NCBI RefSeq assembly: GCF_002744715.1
Contig: NZ_KZ319370.1
Location: 62,001 to 126,000 of the forward strand
Length of the DNA: 64,000 nucleotides
Direction of reading: 5' to 3'
Origin: Marinobacter profundi
Lineage (GTDB): Bacteria > Pseudomonadota > Gammaproteobacteria > Pseudomonadales > Oleiphilaceae
Part shown: positions 8,770-19,088 of the stretch, piece after piece
Position numbering within the stretch: position 1 is the stretch's first letter
Layout: each line of letters starts with the position of its first letter
Program-made: the position numbers and the translations under genes
The notes under the pieces: model-generated
The model's database searches: none
Told to the model about the DNA's origin: nothing
Seen by the model: only the letters and a program-made list of their open reading frames with translations

Positions 8770-8820
8770 GCCGGTGCCCATTCGGCAATCACCCCAGCGC
8801 ACTACGTCATTTGACGCATT
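8770..8820 (-). promoter_or_regulatory. Candidate operator block upstream of urtA
   Basis: TACGTC-ATTT-GACGCA at 8803-8818 is an inverted repeat with one mismatched pair. It sits within the same ordered block as the copy before fmdA: a 19-base segment differing at two positions, then GGGG, CGAAT and CACCGGC at near-identical spacing. The palindrome centre is about 128 bp from the urtA start codon. Confidence 0.6.
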
Positions 8821-8895
8821 CCGGTGTCGTCCCGGACACGCTACAACCGCGTCGACTCGGCTAAACCAACCCTGCCGCCGCCCTGCACCTGCTTG

Positions 8896-8911
8896 TGGCA
8901 CGGATCTTGAT
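8896..8911 (+). promoter_or_regulatory. Weak sigma-54-like promoter before the sensor kinase
   Basis: TGGCAC, five bases, TTGAT has the GG-N10 spacing of sigma-54 promoters, about 90 bp before the start codon at 9001. The -12 dinucleotide is GA instead of GC, which weakens the call. Nitrogen scavenging would fit sigma-54 control. Confidence 0.25.
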
Positions 8912-9000
8912 AAAGCCTTCTATCCGGTGCGCAGCGCCTCAGTTTGCACCTGCTTACGCACCAAAACCGGGCACTCCGAGATGACCAGGGCAAGGCACCA

Positions 9001-12000
9001 ATGGCAGTAAAACAGAACATTTTTCGGGTTCGGCGCAGGTACAACCAATGGGTTGCCAATCAGACTCTCGAAGACTATGCGCTACGCTTTACTGCCAAGA
9101 GCGCTCGGCGCTGGTCTGCCGCCCGGGTCAGCAATACCGCCCTCGGCGCAATTTCGTTCCTGGCGATGGAAGCCATCGGTGGCTCCATCACCCTGCACTA
9201 CGGTTTCGATAACGCGGTGGCGGCCATTCTGGTAGTCAGTCTGGTGATCTTCCTGACTGCCATCCCGATCAGTTACTACGCCGCCCGCTATGGTGTGGAC
9301 ATCGATCTGCTGACCCGGGGCGCCGGCTTTGGCTACATCGGCTCCACCCTTACCTCGCTGATCTATGCATCGTTCACCTTTATCTTCTTTGCCATTGAGG
9401 CGGCGATCATGGCGATGGCGCTGGAAATGCTGTTCGATATCCCCCTGGTGCTGGGTTACCTGATTTGCGCCGTGGCGATCATCCCCTTGGTTACCCATGG
9501 CATCACCACCATCAGCCGCTTTCAGGTCTGGACCCAGCCGGTGTGGCTCCTGCTGCAGCTGGCGCCGTTCGCCTTCATCATCTACAGCGACGCCTCGTCC
9601 GTCAGCGACTGGGCCCGGTTCGAGGGGCTGGGGCCGGCCGCAGGCCAGGGCCTGAACGTGGTGATGTTCGGCGCCGCCGCCGCGGTGGTGTTCTCGCTGA
9701 TAGCCCAGGTCGGCGAACAGGTGGATTTTCTGCGCTTCATTCCGGAGCCCCGGAACCGGGAGGAGCAACGCCGCTGGTGGGTTGCAGTGATGGCCGGTGG
9801 GCCGGGCTGGATCGTGATCGGCATGTTGAAGATTCTGGCTGGCTCTTTCCTCGCGGTGCTGGCGCTGAATCAGGGGGTGTCCGCGGCGGAGGCGGCGGAT
9901 CCCACCCAGATGTATCTGGTCGCATTCAACTACATCAGCCATTCGCCGGAAATTTCGCTCACCATGGCTGGCATTTTCGTCATCCTGTGCCAGCTCAAGA
10001 TCAACGTTACCAACGCCTACGCCGGCTCCATTGCCTGGTCGAACTTCTTCTCCCGGCTCACCCACAGCCACCCGGGCCGGGTGGTCTGGCTGTTCTTCAA
10101 CGTCACCATTGCCCTGCTGGTGATGGAACTGGGGGTGTACCGGGCACTGGAGGAAACCCTCGGCTTCTACGGCATCATTGCCATTGCCTGGGTCGGGGCG
10201 CTGGTGGCGGACCTGGTGATTAACAAGCCCCTGGGGCTCAGCCCAAAACACATTGAGTTCAAACGGGCGCACCTGTACGACATCAACCCGGTGGGCGTTG
10301 GCGCCATGGTCACCGCCTCGGTGGTGGGTATCACCTGCCATACCGGCATCCTCGGTGACAACGCCGGGGCCCTGTCCCACTTCATCGCCATGGCGGTGGC
10401 GCTGGTGACTGCGCCGATGATTGCCTGGAAGACCGGCGGCCGGTTTTATACCGCTCGCCCGTTCACGCCGATCGCCACGGACCATCAACTGATGCAATGC
10501 ACCATTTGTGAGCACCGCTTCGAGCCGGAAGACCTTACCAACTGCCCGGCCTATGACGGCACCATCTGTTCCCTGTGCTGTTCGCTGGATGCCCGCTGCG
10601 GCGACGCCTGCAAACCCGGTGCCGGCTACCAGGAACAGTTGCAGCAGTTTCTTGGCAAGCTGATGCCGCGCGCCATGCTGAGCCGCCTGCATTCCCGCAT
10701 CGGCCACTTCCTGACGTTACTGACCCTGATCAACGGCCTGTCTGGTTTGCTGCTGTCGCTAATCTACTTCAAGACACCGGTGGCCTCGGCGCCCGAGGCG
10801 CTGCTGCTGTCGGTCACCCTGTGGAAGGTGTTCTTCATCCTGGTGATTGTCACCGGGGTAATCTGCTGGCTGTTCGTACTGGCCCATGAGAGCCGGCGGG
10901 TGGCGGAAGAGGAATCCGGCCGACAGACCCGGTTACTGATGGAGGAGATTGTCGCCCACGAGCGTACCGACCAGGCCCTGCAACAGGCCAAGGAACAGGC
11001 AGAATCCGCAAATGGTGCGAAAAGCCGCTATCTGACAGGTATCAGCCACGAACTCCGCTCACCGTTGAACGCCATTCTCGGGTATGCCCAGCTGATGGAG
11101 AACGACGACTCGGTGCCGCCCCACCGCCAGGAAGCGCTGGGGGTCATTCGTCGCAGTGGCGAGTACCTGGCGGATCTGATTGAGGGGCTGCTCGATATTT
11201 CCAAGATTGAGGCTGGTCGCCTGGACCTGCATCGGGACCAGGTCCGCATCGGGATGCTAATGGAACAACTGGTGACCATGTTCCGGCTACAGGCCGAAGA
11301 AAAAGGCCTCAGGTTCGATTACCACTGCCCCAACCCACTTCCAGAGAGGGTCACAACGGACGAGAAGCGGCTGCGCCAGATTCTGATTAACCTGCTATCG
11401 AATGCCATCAAGTATACCGACCACGGCAGCGTCTCAATGACCCTCCGCTACCGCAGTCAGGTGGCGGAATTCACGGTTCGCGATACCGGGGAAGGCATTG
11501 CTCCGGAGAACATGGAGCGCATCTTCCGGCCATTCGAGCGCATCCGCACGCCCGGTCAGAGCCGCACTGGCACGGGCCTTGGCCTGACCATCACCCGCCT
11601 GCTGACCGAAATCATGGGGGGCGATATCTGCGTTGACAGCAAACCCGGCTGCGGCAGCACTTTCAAGGTGAGCCTGATGCTGTCGAGTGTGCATTCCACC
11701 ACGCCGCGCTCCATCACCGCACCCGCTCGCCGGATCTATGGCTACCAAGGCCCACGCCGCAAGGTATTACTGGTGGATGACGACGCCTCTCACCGGCAGA
11801 TGATGCGGGCCCTGCTATCGCCACTGGGCTTCGAAATACGTGATATCGACAACCCCCTGCGGGTATTGCCGATGGTTGAAGCCGAATCCCCGGATCTGGT
11901 GCTGCTGGATGTCTCGATGCCCGGGTGCAGTGGCTGGGAAGTGTTAGCTCAATTACGTGCCCGGCAACATGCTCTGCCAGTGGTGATGGTCTCCGCTGAT

Positions 12001-12387
12001 GCCAACGAAGGCCAGCATTGTGCTGAATCACCCCGCTTGCACGATGGCTACATCATTAAACCCGTCCGGCTCACCCTGCTGCTGGAGACGATTGGCCGAG
12101 TGCTGGAGCTGGAGTGGCGGATTGACAAGAGTGCAGAACCGCTCGCAGCGATGCCAGTGCCGGCAACCGGAGAATTCGCCCTGCCCGCTATGGAACACAG
12201 GATAACCCTGGCGGGCATGGCCCGGATCGGCCACCGCAAAGGACTGCTGGAAGCACTCTACGATATGAGACAACACGGCAATGCTTGTGAACGCTTTACC
12301 AATGAACTGATACAACTCACCAACGATTTCCAGTTTGAAAAAATTATTGAATTACTCGAGGTAGCCGAACATGAAACTTCACGATGA
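9001..12387 (+). CDS. NCS1-like transporter fused to Cys-rich module, histidine kinase and receiver
   Basis: From the ATG at 9001 (CAAGG upstream; an open frame extends to 8944) the protein has 1128 residues. Residues about 30-485 are a roughly 12-segment permease resembling purine/cytosine (NCS1) transporters, with GAGFGYIGS and FSLIAQVGEQVDFLRF. Eight cysteines at 500, 503, 515, 523, 526, 527, 533 and 537 form a likely metal or Fe-S site. Two more membrane segments (about 568-588 and 607-629) lead to a HisKA domain with His683 (SHELRSP), an ATPase domain (NLLSNAIKY, DTGEGI, GTGLGL) and a receiver with Asp970. The last 90 residues are unassigned. It overlaps the next response regulator by 17 bp and is divergent from urtA. 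It probably senses amide, purine-like or nitrogen status and signals to the regulator; the ligand is unknown. Confidence 0.85.
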   Translation: MAVKQNIFRVRRRYNQWVANQTLEDYALRFTAKSARRWSAARVSNTALGAISFLAMEAIGGSITLHYGFDNAVAAILVVSLVIFLTAIPISYYAARYGVDIDLLTRGAGFGYIGSTLTSLIYASFTFIFFAIEAAIMAMALEMLFDIPLVLGYLICAVAIIPLVTHGITTISRFQVWTQPVWLLLQLAPFAFIIYSDASSVSDWARFEGLGPAAGQGLNVVMFGAAAAVVFSLIAQVGEQVDFLRFIPEPRNREEQRRWWVAVMAGGPGWIVIGMLKILAGSFLAVLALNQGVSAAEAADPTQMYLVAFNYISHSPEISLTMAGIFVILCQLKINVTNAYAGSIAWSNFFSRLTHSHPGRVVWLFFNVTIALLVMELGVYRALEETLGFYGIIAIAWVGALVADLVINKPLGLSPKHIEFKRAHLYDINPVGVGAMVTASVVGITCHTGILGDNAGALSHFIAMAVALVTAPMIAWKTGGRFYTARPFTPIATDHQLMQCTICEHRFEPEDLTNCPAYDGTICSLCCSLDARCGDACKPGAGYQEQLQQFLGKLMPRAMLSRLHSRIGHFLTLLTLINGLSGLLLSLIYFKTPVASAPEALLLSVTLWKVFFILVIVTGVICWLFVLAHESRRVAEEESGRQTRLLMEEIVAHERTDQALQQAKEQAESANGAKSRYLTGISHELRSPLNAILGYAQLMENDDSVPPHRQEALGVIRRSGEYLADLIEGLLDISKIEAGRLDLHRDQVRIGMLMEQLVTMFRLQAEEKGLRFDYHCPNPLPERVTTDEKRLRQILINLLSNAIKYTDHGSVSMTLRYRSQVAEFTVRDTGEGIAPENMERIFRPFERIRTPGQSRTGTGLGLTITRLLTEIMGGDICVDSKPGCGSTFKVSLMLSSVHSTTPRSITAPARRIYGYQGPRRKVLLVDDDASHRQMMRALLSPLGFEIRDIDNPLRVLPMVEAESPDLVLLDVSMPGCSGWEVLAQLRARQHALPVVMVSADANEGQHCAESPRLHDGYIIKPVRLTLLLETIGRVLELEWRIDKSAEPLAAMPVPATGEFALPAMEHRITLAGMARIGHRKGLLEALYDMRQHGNACERFTNELIQLTNDFQFEKIIELLEVAEHETSR

Positions 12388-13276
12388 CCGCAAGACCGTG
12401 GTAATGGTCGTGGATGACGCCGTCGACTCTATTCGAATGATCAATGATGCCCTGGAGGCAGCAGGGATGACGGTGCTGGTGGCACTCGAAGGTAGACAGG
12501 CACTAACAATCAGCCAGAACATGATTCCGGACCTGGTGCTCATGGATGCTCTGATGCCCCATATGGATGGTTTCGAGACGTGTCGCCGGCTGAAGGAAAA
12601 CCCGGCCTTTGCGGATATCCCGATCATCTTCATGACTGGCCTGAGTGACACTGAGCACGTAGTGATGGGCCTGAATGCCGGTGGGGTGGATTACGTCACC
12701 AAACCCATCGATACCACCGAACTGCTGGCGCGGATGGATGTCCATCTGGCCAATGCCCGAATGACCAGAAGTGCCCGTAGCGCCCTCGATACCGCCGGCC
12801 AGAATCTGTTCGCCGTAGACCGCGAAGGCAACCTGCTCTGGGGCACACCACAGGTTCGCCGCTGTCTTCCGGACCGCACCCACCCTGAGTTCCCGGATGT
12901 CCGTGCCCAGCTGCAAGAATGGCTGAGCCACAAGCCCGAATCCGGGCACAGCATGCCCATGCGCATCCTTGATACGCCGCGTTCCGTGGAATACCTTGCC
13001 CTGGTGGATGGCCGCGAATACCTGCTACGCCTTAAAACGCCGCAGAGCCAGAACAGCGCTGCCGCCGTATTAAGACAAAGGTTCCAACTTACCTTGCGGG
13101 AGTCAGACGTCCTGTTATGGATTGCCAATGGCAAGACCAACCGGGAAATCGGGCAGATCCTGGACATGAGCCCGCGCACCGTCAACAAGCACCTCGAGCA
13201 GGTATTCCGCAAGCTGGGTGTGGAGAACCGGACGGCAGCGGCGGCCAGCGCTATTCACCAACTAGCCACCCAATAG
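12371..13276 (+). CDS. Response regulator with LuxR-type DNA-binding domain
   Basis: A 301-residue two-domain regulator. The N-terminal receiver has the acidic pair Asp15-Asp16 region (VVDDAVDS), phosphoacceptor Asp59 (LVLMDALMP), Thr89 and Lys111 (KPID). A linker of about 100 residues follows, then a C-terminal LuxR/GerE helix-turn-helix (LTLRESDVLLWIANGKTNREIG, ending in VNKHLEQVFRKLGVENRTAA). GAGG lies eight bases before the ATG, and the gene overlaps the hybrid kinase by 17 bp, so the two are partners. Likely targets are the divergent urt operon and fmdA, through the shared palindrome. The long linker is unusual for NarL-type regulators and may be a separate small domain. Confidence 0.9.
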   Translation: MKLHDDRKTVVMVVDDAVDSIRMINDALEAAGMTVLVALEGRQALTISQNMIPDLVLMDALMPHMDGFETCRRLKENPAFADIPIIFMTGLSDTEHVVMGLNAGGVDYVTKPIDTTELLARMDVHLANARMTRSARSALDTAGQNLFAVDREGNLLWGTPQVRRCLPDRTHPEFPDVRAQLQEWLSHKPESGHSMPMRILDTPRSVEYLALVDGREYLLRLKTPQSQNSAAAVLRQRFQLTLRESDVLLWIANGKTNREIGQILDMSPRTVNKHLEQVFRKLGVENRTAAAASAIHQLATQ

Positions 13277-13279
13277 AAG

Positions 13280-13313
13280 GTGACGGGGCACTTTTCATTG
13301 GCGGCCCTGTCAC
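13280..13313 (+). other. Imperfect hairpin after the response regulator gene
   Basis: GTGACGGGGC (13280-13289) and GCCCTGTCAC (13304-13313) pair with one mismatch around a 14-base loop, four bases after the stop codon at 13276. There is no downstream T run, so termination is uncertain. Confidence 0.35.
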
Positions 13314-13352
13314 TCAAGCCAGCACTGTACTGTTTTCATCCGGGAGATCGCT

Positions 13353-14090
13353 GTGAACCTGGCCCTAAAGAACCGCCTGCTGCTGCGAATAGGATTGGTT
13401 GTCGCCATGCTGGTAACGAACCCGTGCCTGCAGGCAGACTCCCTGGTCCCCGCCTTCTCGACCCTAACTTCACTTGATGACGGCTGGGAGCCCCTGACCT
13501 TTCCCAAAATCAAACAGCACTCCCGCTATGAGCTGATTCGCGAAGACGGCAGCCAGGTGGTCAGGGCTACCACCGAAGGGGGCGCCTCCGGGCTGATCAG
13601 CCGTCTCGACCTGGACCCCGGCGAGTCACTGATCCTGCGCTGGCGCTGGAAGGTGTCCAATGTCTTTGACCGGGGCAATGCCCGGGAAAAGTCCGGTGAC
13701 GATTATCCGGCACGAATCTACGTTGCATTCCGCTTCCAGCCCGACAAAGCGGGGTTTTTCGAGCGGGCCAAACGCAAGACCGTGGCGGTGCTGTTCGGCG
13801 AGGAACTGCCGGGCAATGCCCTCAATTACATCTGGGCCAACCGGCTGCCGGCTGGCAGTGTGGTGGCCAACCCCTTCACCGACCGCACCATGATGCTGGC
13901 GGTCAACTCGGGTGCCGCCCAGGCCGGGCAATGGGTGACGGTGGAACGGGATATCGTGGCAGATTACCGCCGGGCCTTTGGCGAGGAACCACCGTCCATC
14001 GTCGGTATTGCGATCATGTCGGATGCGGACAATACCGGCGAAACCGCCACCGCCTGGTATGGAGATCTCAGCCTGCACGCCGCCCCGTAA
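13353..14090 (+). CDS. DUF3047 family secreted protein
   Basis: A GTG start at 13353 is preceded by GGGAG at seven bases and gives a 245-residue protein with a clear signal peptide (hydrophobic GLVVAMLVTN, cleavage after LQA near residue 28). The mature part matches DUF3047, with LRWRWKVSN, DDYPARIYVAFRF, NYIWANRLPAG and AIMSDADNTG. The family is predicted to be periplasmic with a beta-rich fold; its function is unknown. It is convergent with the solute-binding protein gene, with only one base between the two stop codons. Confidence 0.82.
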   Translation: MNLALKNRLLLRIGLVVAMLVTNPCLQADSLVPAFSTLTSLDDGWEPLTFPKIKQHSRYELIREDGSQVVRATTEGGASGLISRLDLDPGESLILRWRWKVSNVFDRGNAREKSGDDYPARIYVAFRFQPDKAGFFERAKRKTVAVLFGEELPGNALNYIWANRLPAGSVVANPFTDRTMMLAVNSGAAQAGQWVTVERDIVADYRRAFGEEPPSIVGIAIMSDADNTGETATAWYGDLSLHAAP

Positions 14091-14091
14091 G

Positions 14092-14886
14092 CTAGCGCAA
14101 GTGGTCGGGGAACCCTGGCAGCACATAGCCTGAACTCTCCGCCCGCGGCGCCGGTACTTTTCCGGCGGCGGCCAGCCGCAGATAGGCTTCGTCAAACTCG
14201 TCCCGCAACAGCACCGCATGGTGGCGGGCAAGGGAGAAGAGCCAGGCGCCGTTGCGCGACCGTACCGGCGTCTCCAGAATCCGCGGTCGGGTACCATCCT
14301 GTGTCAGGATTGTCCGCACCGGCTCCCGGTAGTCCAGCAGGTAATGGCCACGGTGCTTGCGCAACATATCCAGCGCCGCCTGATGGTTGGGCGCCTCGGT
14401 AATCCGCAGGGCATCGGATTGCATCAGGTGGGCAGACAAGCCGCCGTAGGTGTAGCCGGCAATCAGGATAAGAAGGCTGTCGTGGAAACTTTCAAATCGG
14501 GTGACTGGCGGTGTGCTCTCAAGGTACCAGGCGCTGAGCTGGATCGCGATCGGGCTGACCCAGCTTTCGACCACATGGTCGTGCAATTCGGGGATCGCGG
14601 TCAGGCCCGGCCACAGGTCAATCTGTCCGTTGGCAAGGTACAGGTAGGCGCGGCTGATTGGGAGGAAGACAAACTGTACGTCGTAACCGGCCTCGGCAGC
14701 CACCACACGGGTCAGCTCGATAAATTCCCCGGCAGGCTGACCGTTTTCATCCTGGTACTCAATGGGGGGGAATTCCACATAGCCAATCCGCAATACCCGA
14801 CCGGTATGATCGGCTGCAACCGGCGCGGCCATCAGTGCGAACAGCAAAAGAAAAGGTGACCACAGTCGTAAGGTCATAACACCCAT
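14092..14886 (-). CDS. Orphan periplasmic solute-binding protein (SBP_bac_3-like)
   Basis: About 264 residues from the ATG at 14886 (another ATG lies at 14877). A signal peptide (LRLWSPFLLLFALMAAPVAA) is followed by a type-2 binding-protein fold of the amino-acid binding class: LRIGYVEFPPIEYQDENGQPAG, then ELTRVVAAEAGYDVQFVFLP. No permease or ATPase gene is nearby. Such orphans in marine gammaproteobacteria often serve as sensors or have diverged from transport, so amino-acid uptake should not be assumed. Confidence 0.75.
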   Translation of the reverse strand: MGVMTLRLWSPFLLLFALMAAPVAADHTGRVLRIGYVEFPPIEYQDENGQPAGEFIELTRVVAAEAGYDVQFVFLPISRAYLYLANGQIDLWPGLTAIPELHDHVVESWVSPIAIQLSAWYLESTPPVTRFESFHDSLLILIAGYTYGGLSAHLMQSDALRITEAPNHQAALDMLRKHRGHYLLDYREPVRTILTQDGTRPRILETPVRSRNGAWLFSLARHHAVLLRDEFDEAYLRLAAAGKVPAPRAESSGYVLPGFPDHLR

Positions 14887-14971
14887 CAATCTCAGCCTGA
14901 CTGATTATGAGAGTATCAGAGCTTGGCGTATTTGCACGCTGGACCAGCGCACGAATTGGCGTATATCAACT

Positions 14972-14997
14972 CCGCGGGCCTTTTACAGGGCCCGCGG
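14972..14997. repeat. GC-rich inverted repeat between nhaB and the binding-protein gene
   Basis: CCGCGGGCC at 14972-14980 pairs with GGCCCGCGG at 14989-14997 around an eight-base loop. It lies 34 bp after the nhaB stop codon. No T run follows on the minus strand, so it is only a possible terminator. Confidence 0.45.
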
Positions 14998-15030
14998 CGG
15001 CAAATGGTGCCTGGCTTGCACGGATTGTGG

Positions 15031-16536
15031 TCAGATCTGGCTGGTCACCATCAGCAGGCCGACGCTGCCCATCACCAGGGTGTAGGGAAACGCCATGATG
15101 ACCATCCGGCCGTAGGACAGCCGCACCAAGGGCGCAATGGCAGAGGTCAGCAGGAACAGGAACGCAGCCTGGCCGTTGGGCGTCGCCACGCTCGGCAGGT
15201 TGGTACCGGTGTTGATGGCCACCGCCAGGTCCTGGAAGTGCTCGAAACTGATGCTGCCGGCATCGAGTGCCTGCTTCACTTCGCTGATGTACACCGTCGC
15301 CACAAAGACATTGTCACTGATCATCGACAACAGGCCGTTGGCAATAAAGAACATGCCCGGCTGCTGGCCCGGAGGCAACGACAGCACATAATCGATGATC
15401 GGCTTGAACAGGTGTTGTTCGTGAATGACCGCCACGATGGCGAAGAACACCACCAGCAGGGAGGTAAAGGGCAGTGACTCCTGGAAGGCCTTGCCAATCT
15501 GGTGCTCGTCGGTGACGCCGGTAAACGAGGTAATCAGGATGATCACCAGCAGACCGATCAGCCCCACTTCGGCGAGGTGGAAGGCCAGACCCACCACCAG
15601 GATGGCGGCGGCAACCGCCTGGATCCACAAGGCCGCCTGGTCCGCCTTGGTGCGCTTGGCGCGCTCGTTCTCGGCAAACTCTTCCAGTACCCGCCGCACC
15701 GGCTTGGGCAAGCGGCCGCCATAGCCGAACCAGCGCAGCTTCTCCAGCGCCCAGCAGGTAAACATGCCCGCCGCCAGCACCGGCATGCTCACCGGCGCCA
15801 TGTGGATAAAGAAGCTGGCAAAGTCCCAGCCCACCACCTTGGCAATCAGCAGGTTCTGGGGTTCACCCACCATGGTCGCCACCCCGCCAAGGGCGGTACC
15901 AATGGCACCGTGCATCAGCAGGCTGCGCAGGAAGGCGCGAAAGTCCTCGAGGTCTTCCCGATGCAGTTCAATCACTTCATCATCGTTGTTGGCGTTGTGG
16001 TCCTTGTGCTGATAGCCCTTGCCGGAGGCGACCTTGTGATATACCGCGTAAAAGCCGACCGCAACACTGATGATGACGGCGGTTACGGTAAGGGCGTCGA
16101 GAAAGGCCGACAGTAAAGCGGCGGCGCCGCAGAACAACAGGGAGAGCGCGGATTTGGAGCGTACCCCCACCAGAATCTGGGTGAAGGTGACCAGCAGCAG
16201 TTCCTTCATGAAGTAGATTCCCGCCACCATGAACATCAGCAGCAGGATGACCGGAAAGTTGACCAGGACTTCGTGATAGACCGCATCCGCGCTGGTCAGC
16301 CCGATCAGCAGCGCTTCCACCGCCAGCAGGCCGCCGGGCAAAAGCGGATAGCATTTCAGCGCCATCGCCAGGGTGAAAATAAATTCGCCGATCAGCAGCC
16401 AGCCGGCAGCGGCGGGCCCCAGCAGCAACAGCACCACCGGATTGGCAATCAGAAACAGCAGGATTACCTGTTTGTACCAGACCGGCGCGTTGCCGAGGAA
16501 ATTGTGAATAAAGCCTGAGATTACGGTGCTGGGCAT
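15031..16536 (-). CDS. nhaB: Na+/H+ antiporter NhaB
   Basis: A 501-residue inner-membrane protein, close to the 513 residues of E. coli NhaB, with about 12 membrane segments. Landmarks include [10 protein letters not shown] near the N-terminus, [45 protein letters not shown] and [20 protein letters not shown]. NhaB exports sodium in exchange for protons and supports pH and salt homeostasis, as expected in a marine cell. It appears to be monocistronic: the neighbours on both sides are more than 140 bp away. Confidence 0.95.
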   Translation of the reverse strand: MPSTVISGFIHNFLGNAPVWYKQVILLFLIANPVVLLLLGPAAAGWLLIGEFIFTLAMALKCYPLLPGGLLAVEALLIGLTSADAVYHEVLVNFPVILLLMFMVAGIYFMKELLLVTFTQILVGVRSKSALSLLFCGAAALLSAFLDALTVTAVIISVAVGFYAVYHKVASGKGYQHKDHNANNDDEVIELHREDLEDFRAFLRSLLMHGAIGTALGGVATMVGEPQNLLIAKVVGWDFASFFIHMAPVSMPVLAAGMFTCWALEKLRWFGYGGRLPKPVRRVLEEFAENERAKRTKADQAALWIQAVAAAILVVGLAFHLAEVGLIGLLVIILITSFTGVTDEHQIGKAFQESLPFTSLLVVFFAIVAVIHEQHLFKPIIDYVLSLPPGQQPGMFFIANGLLSMISDNVFVATVYISEVKQALDAGSISFEHFQDLAVAINTGTNLPSVATPNGQAAFLFLLTSAIAPLVRLSYGRMVIMAFPYTLVMGSVGLLMVTSQI

Positions 16537-16697
16537 TGCGGGGTCATCCGTTGAGTCTTGCTGCGATCAGCATGATGCGACAGTACCTCGCTATTTTCCT
16601 TGATATATGTGCAAAAGGTAATTAACCGGAGGTAGTACAAGGGGCCTGTCATTGGTAGTAGTCCGGCGAATCACCGGCCGATCCGCCGGCCCATTAA

Positions 16698-16720
16698 GGC
16701 CCCGGGTTTCCCTGGGGCCA
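16698..16720 (-). terminator. Hairpin downstream of gcdH
   Basis: On the minus strand GGCCCCAGGG pairs with CCCGGGGCC around a short AAA loop, 18 bp after the gcdH stop codon. The following bases are only weakly T-rich (TTAATG), so its strength as an intrinsic terminator is uncertain. Confidence 0.5.
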
Positions 16721-16737
16721 GCACTTTTTGGCCAGGC

Positions 16738-17919
<1,182 letters not shown>

Positions 17920-18069
17920 GTCATTTCTCTCCGTTGGTTCGTTCTGTCTGATCGTTGGACTTGATGGCTGGCTGCTGCCCACATCGGCCGGAGCCGGTCA
18001 TTAGGATTGATAATGGCGGCTTCGATCCCCATCAGCAACCGTCGGCCGGCACTGCCCGGGCCCTGCGGG

Positions 18070-18843
18070 TTATCGGTGCTGCCACTCGGGCGGACGTTTC
18101 TCGAGGAACGCGGTCATCCCCTCAGCGCGGTCCTCGCTGGCAAAACTGGACCACAGCAGCCGGCGTTCGTATTCGATACCCGCTTTCAGGGGGGTCTCGA
18201 ACGCCTGGTTGACCGCGTCCTTGTTGATCATCGTCGCCATCTGCGAATAACCGGCAATTTCCGCCGCCACCGCCAGGGCCTCGCCGAGCAACTCCCCGGC
18301 GGGGACGACCCTGCTTACCAGGCCACTGCGTTCCGCTTCCGCGGCATCCATCATCCGCCCGGTCAGGCACAGATCCATGGTCCTGGCCTTGCCGATGGCC
18401 CGCGCCAGGCGTTGGGTACCGCCAGCTCCGGGCAAGGTGCCGATCTTCACTTCCGGCTGGCCGAATCGGGCGGTGTCCGCCGCTATCAGCAGGTCACACA
18501 TCATCGCCAGCTCACATCCGCCGCCCAGGGCCAGCCCGGCCACCGCGGCAATTACCGGCTTGCGGCACCGGGTCACTGCTTCCCAATTGGCAGAGATAAA
18601 GCTCTCCCGGTACGCCCGGGAGAAATCCAGCCCCTGCACCTCGGAAATATCGGCACCGGCGGCAAAGGCCTTGTCGTTACCGGTAAGGACGATGACGCGG
18701 ATGGAATCGTCGGCTTCGAGGGTCGCCAGCGCCTCGGATAACTCATTCATCAGCGCGTTGTTCAGCGCGTTGTACACCGCCGGCCGATTGAGCCGGATGA
18801 GCGCGACCGCCTCGTGCCGTTCAAGCAATATGTTGCTGTACAT
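18070..18843 (-). CDS. badK: Enoyl-CoA hydratase, probable cyclohex-1-ene-1-carboxyl-CoA hydratase BadK
   Basis: A 257-residue crotonase from the ATG at 18843 (GGGAG upstream; the frame extends to 18930 without a better start). Both hydratase glutamates are present: Glu111 in [11 protein letters not shown] and Glu131 in FGQPEVKIG, with the oxyanion-hole region AAGADISEV. By sequence alone it could be any enoyl-CoA hydratase. Its place divergent from aliA-badH-badI-aliB suggests the BadK step, which adds water to cyclohex-1-ene-1-carboxyl-CoA to give 2-hydroxycyclohexane-1-carboxyl-CoA. gcdH follows 150 bp downstream on the same strand. Confidence 0.78.
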   Translation of the reverse strand: MYSNILLERHEAVALIRLNRPAVYNALNNALMNELSEALATLEADDSIRVIVLTGNDKAFAAGADISEVQGLDFSRAYRESFISANWEAVTRCRKPVIAAVAGLALGGGCELAMMCDLLIAADTARFGQPEVKIGTLPGAGGTQRLARAIGKARTMDLCLTGRMMDAAEAERSGLVSRVVPAGELLGEALAVAAEIAGYSQMATMINKDAVNQAFETPLKAGIEYERRLLWSSFASEDRAEGMTAFLEKRPPEWQHR

Positions 18844-19088
18844 AATAACCAACTCCCATAAAAGGGTTTTTGTTATTTCCTTTCGGTCATGCCTGTTAAA
18901 GCAAACACTCCAACAAGACCCAGGATGCAAAACAGACTACACCCGAATAATTTTTACCGCAACATGTTGACATATTATTTGGTGAGGGCGTATTTTGGAA
19001 TGGAGCAATTCTGGAACGGACGAACAGAACGACCTGAATCTGCAGTCAGGCCCCTACAACAACAAACCGGACACAACAGGTGAATCAG
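18844..19088. promoter_or_regulatory. Divergent promoter region badK/aliA with candidate BadR operator
   Basis: The 245-bp gap holds TTGACA at 18967-18972 and TATTTT at 18991-18996, an 18-bp-spaced sigma-70-like promoter facing aliA. A perfect 10-bp palindrome CAACATGTTG at 18960-18969 overlaps the -35 hexamer. A MarR regulator (badR) closes the operon, and MarR proteins bind such palindromes to block transcription. Operator assignment is inference. Confidence 0.5.

Larger units (their letters stand above)
8683..9000. promoter_or_regulatory. Divergent control region between urtA and the sensor kinase gene
   Basis: This 318-bp gap separates two divergent genes. It contains the palindrome-bearing block at 8770-8820 and a sequence at 8896-8911 (TGGCACGGATCTTGAT) that resembles a sigma-54 promoter facing the kinase gene, except that the -12 element has GA where GC is expected. 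I found no coding potential. Confidence 0.6.
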
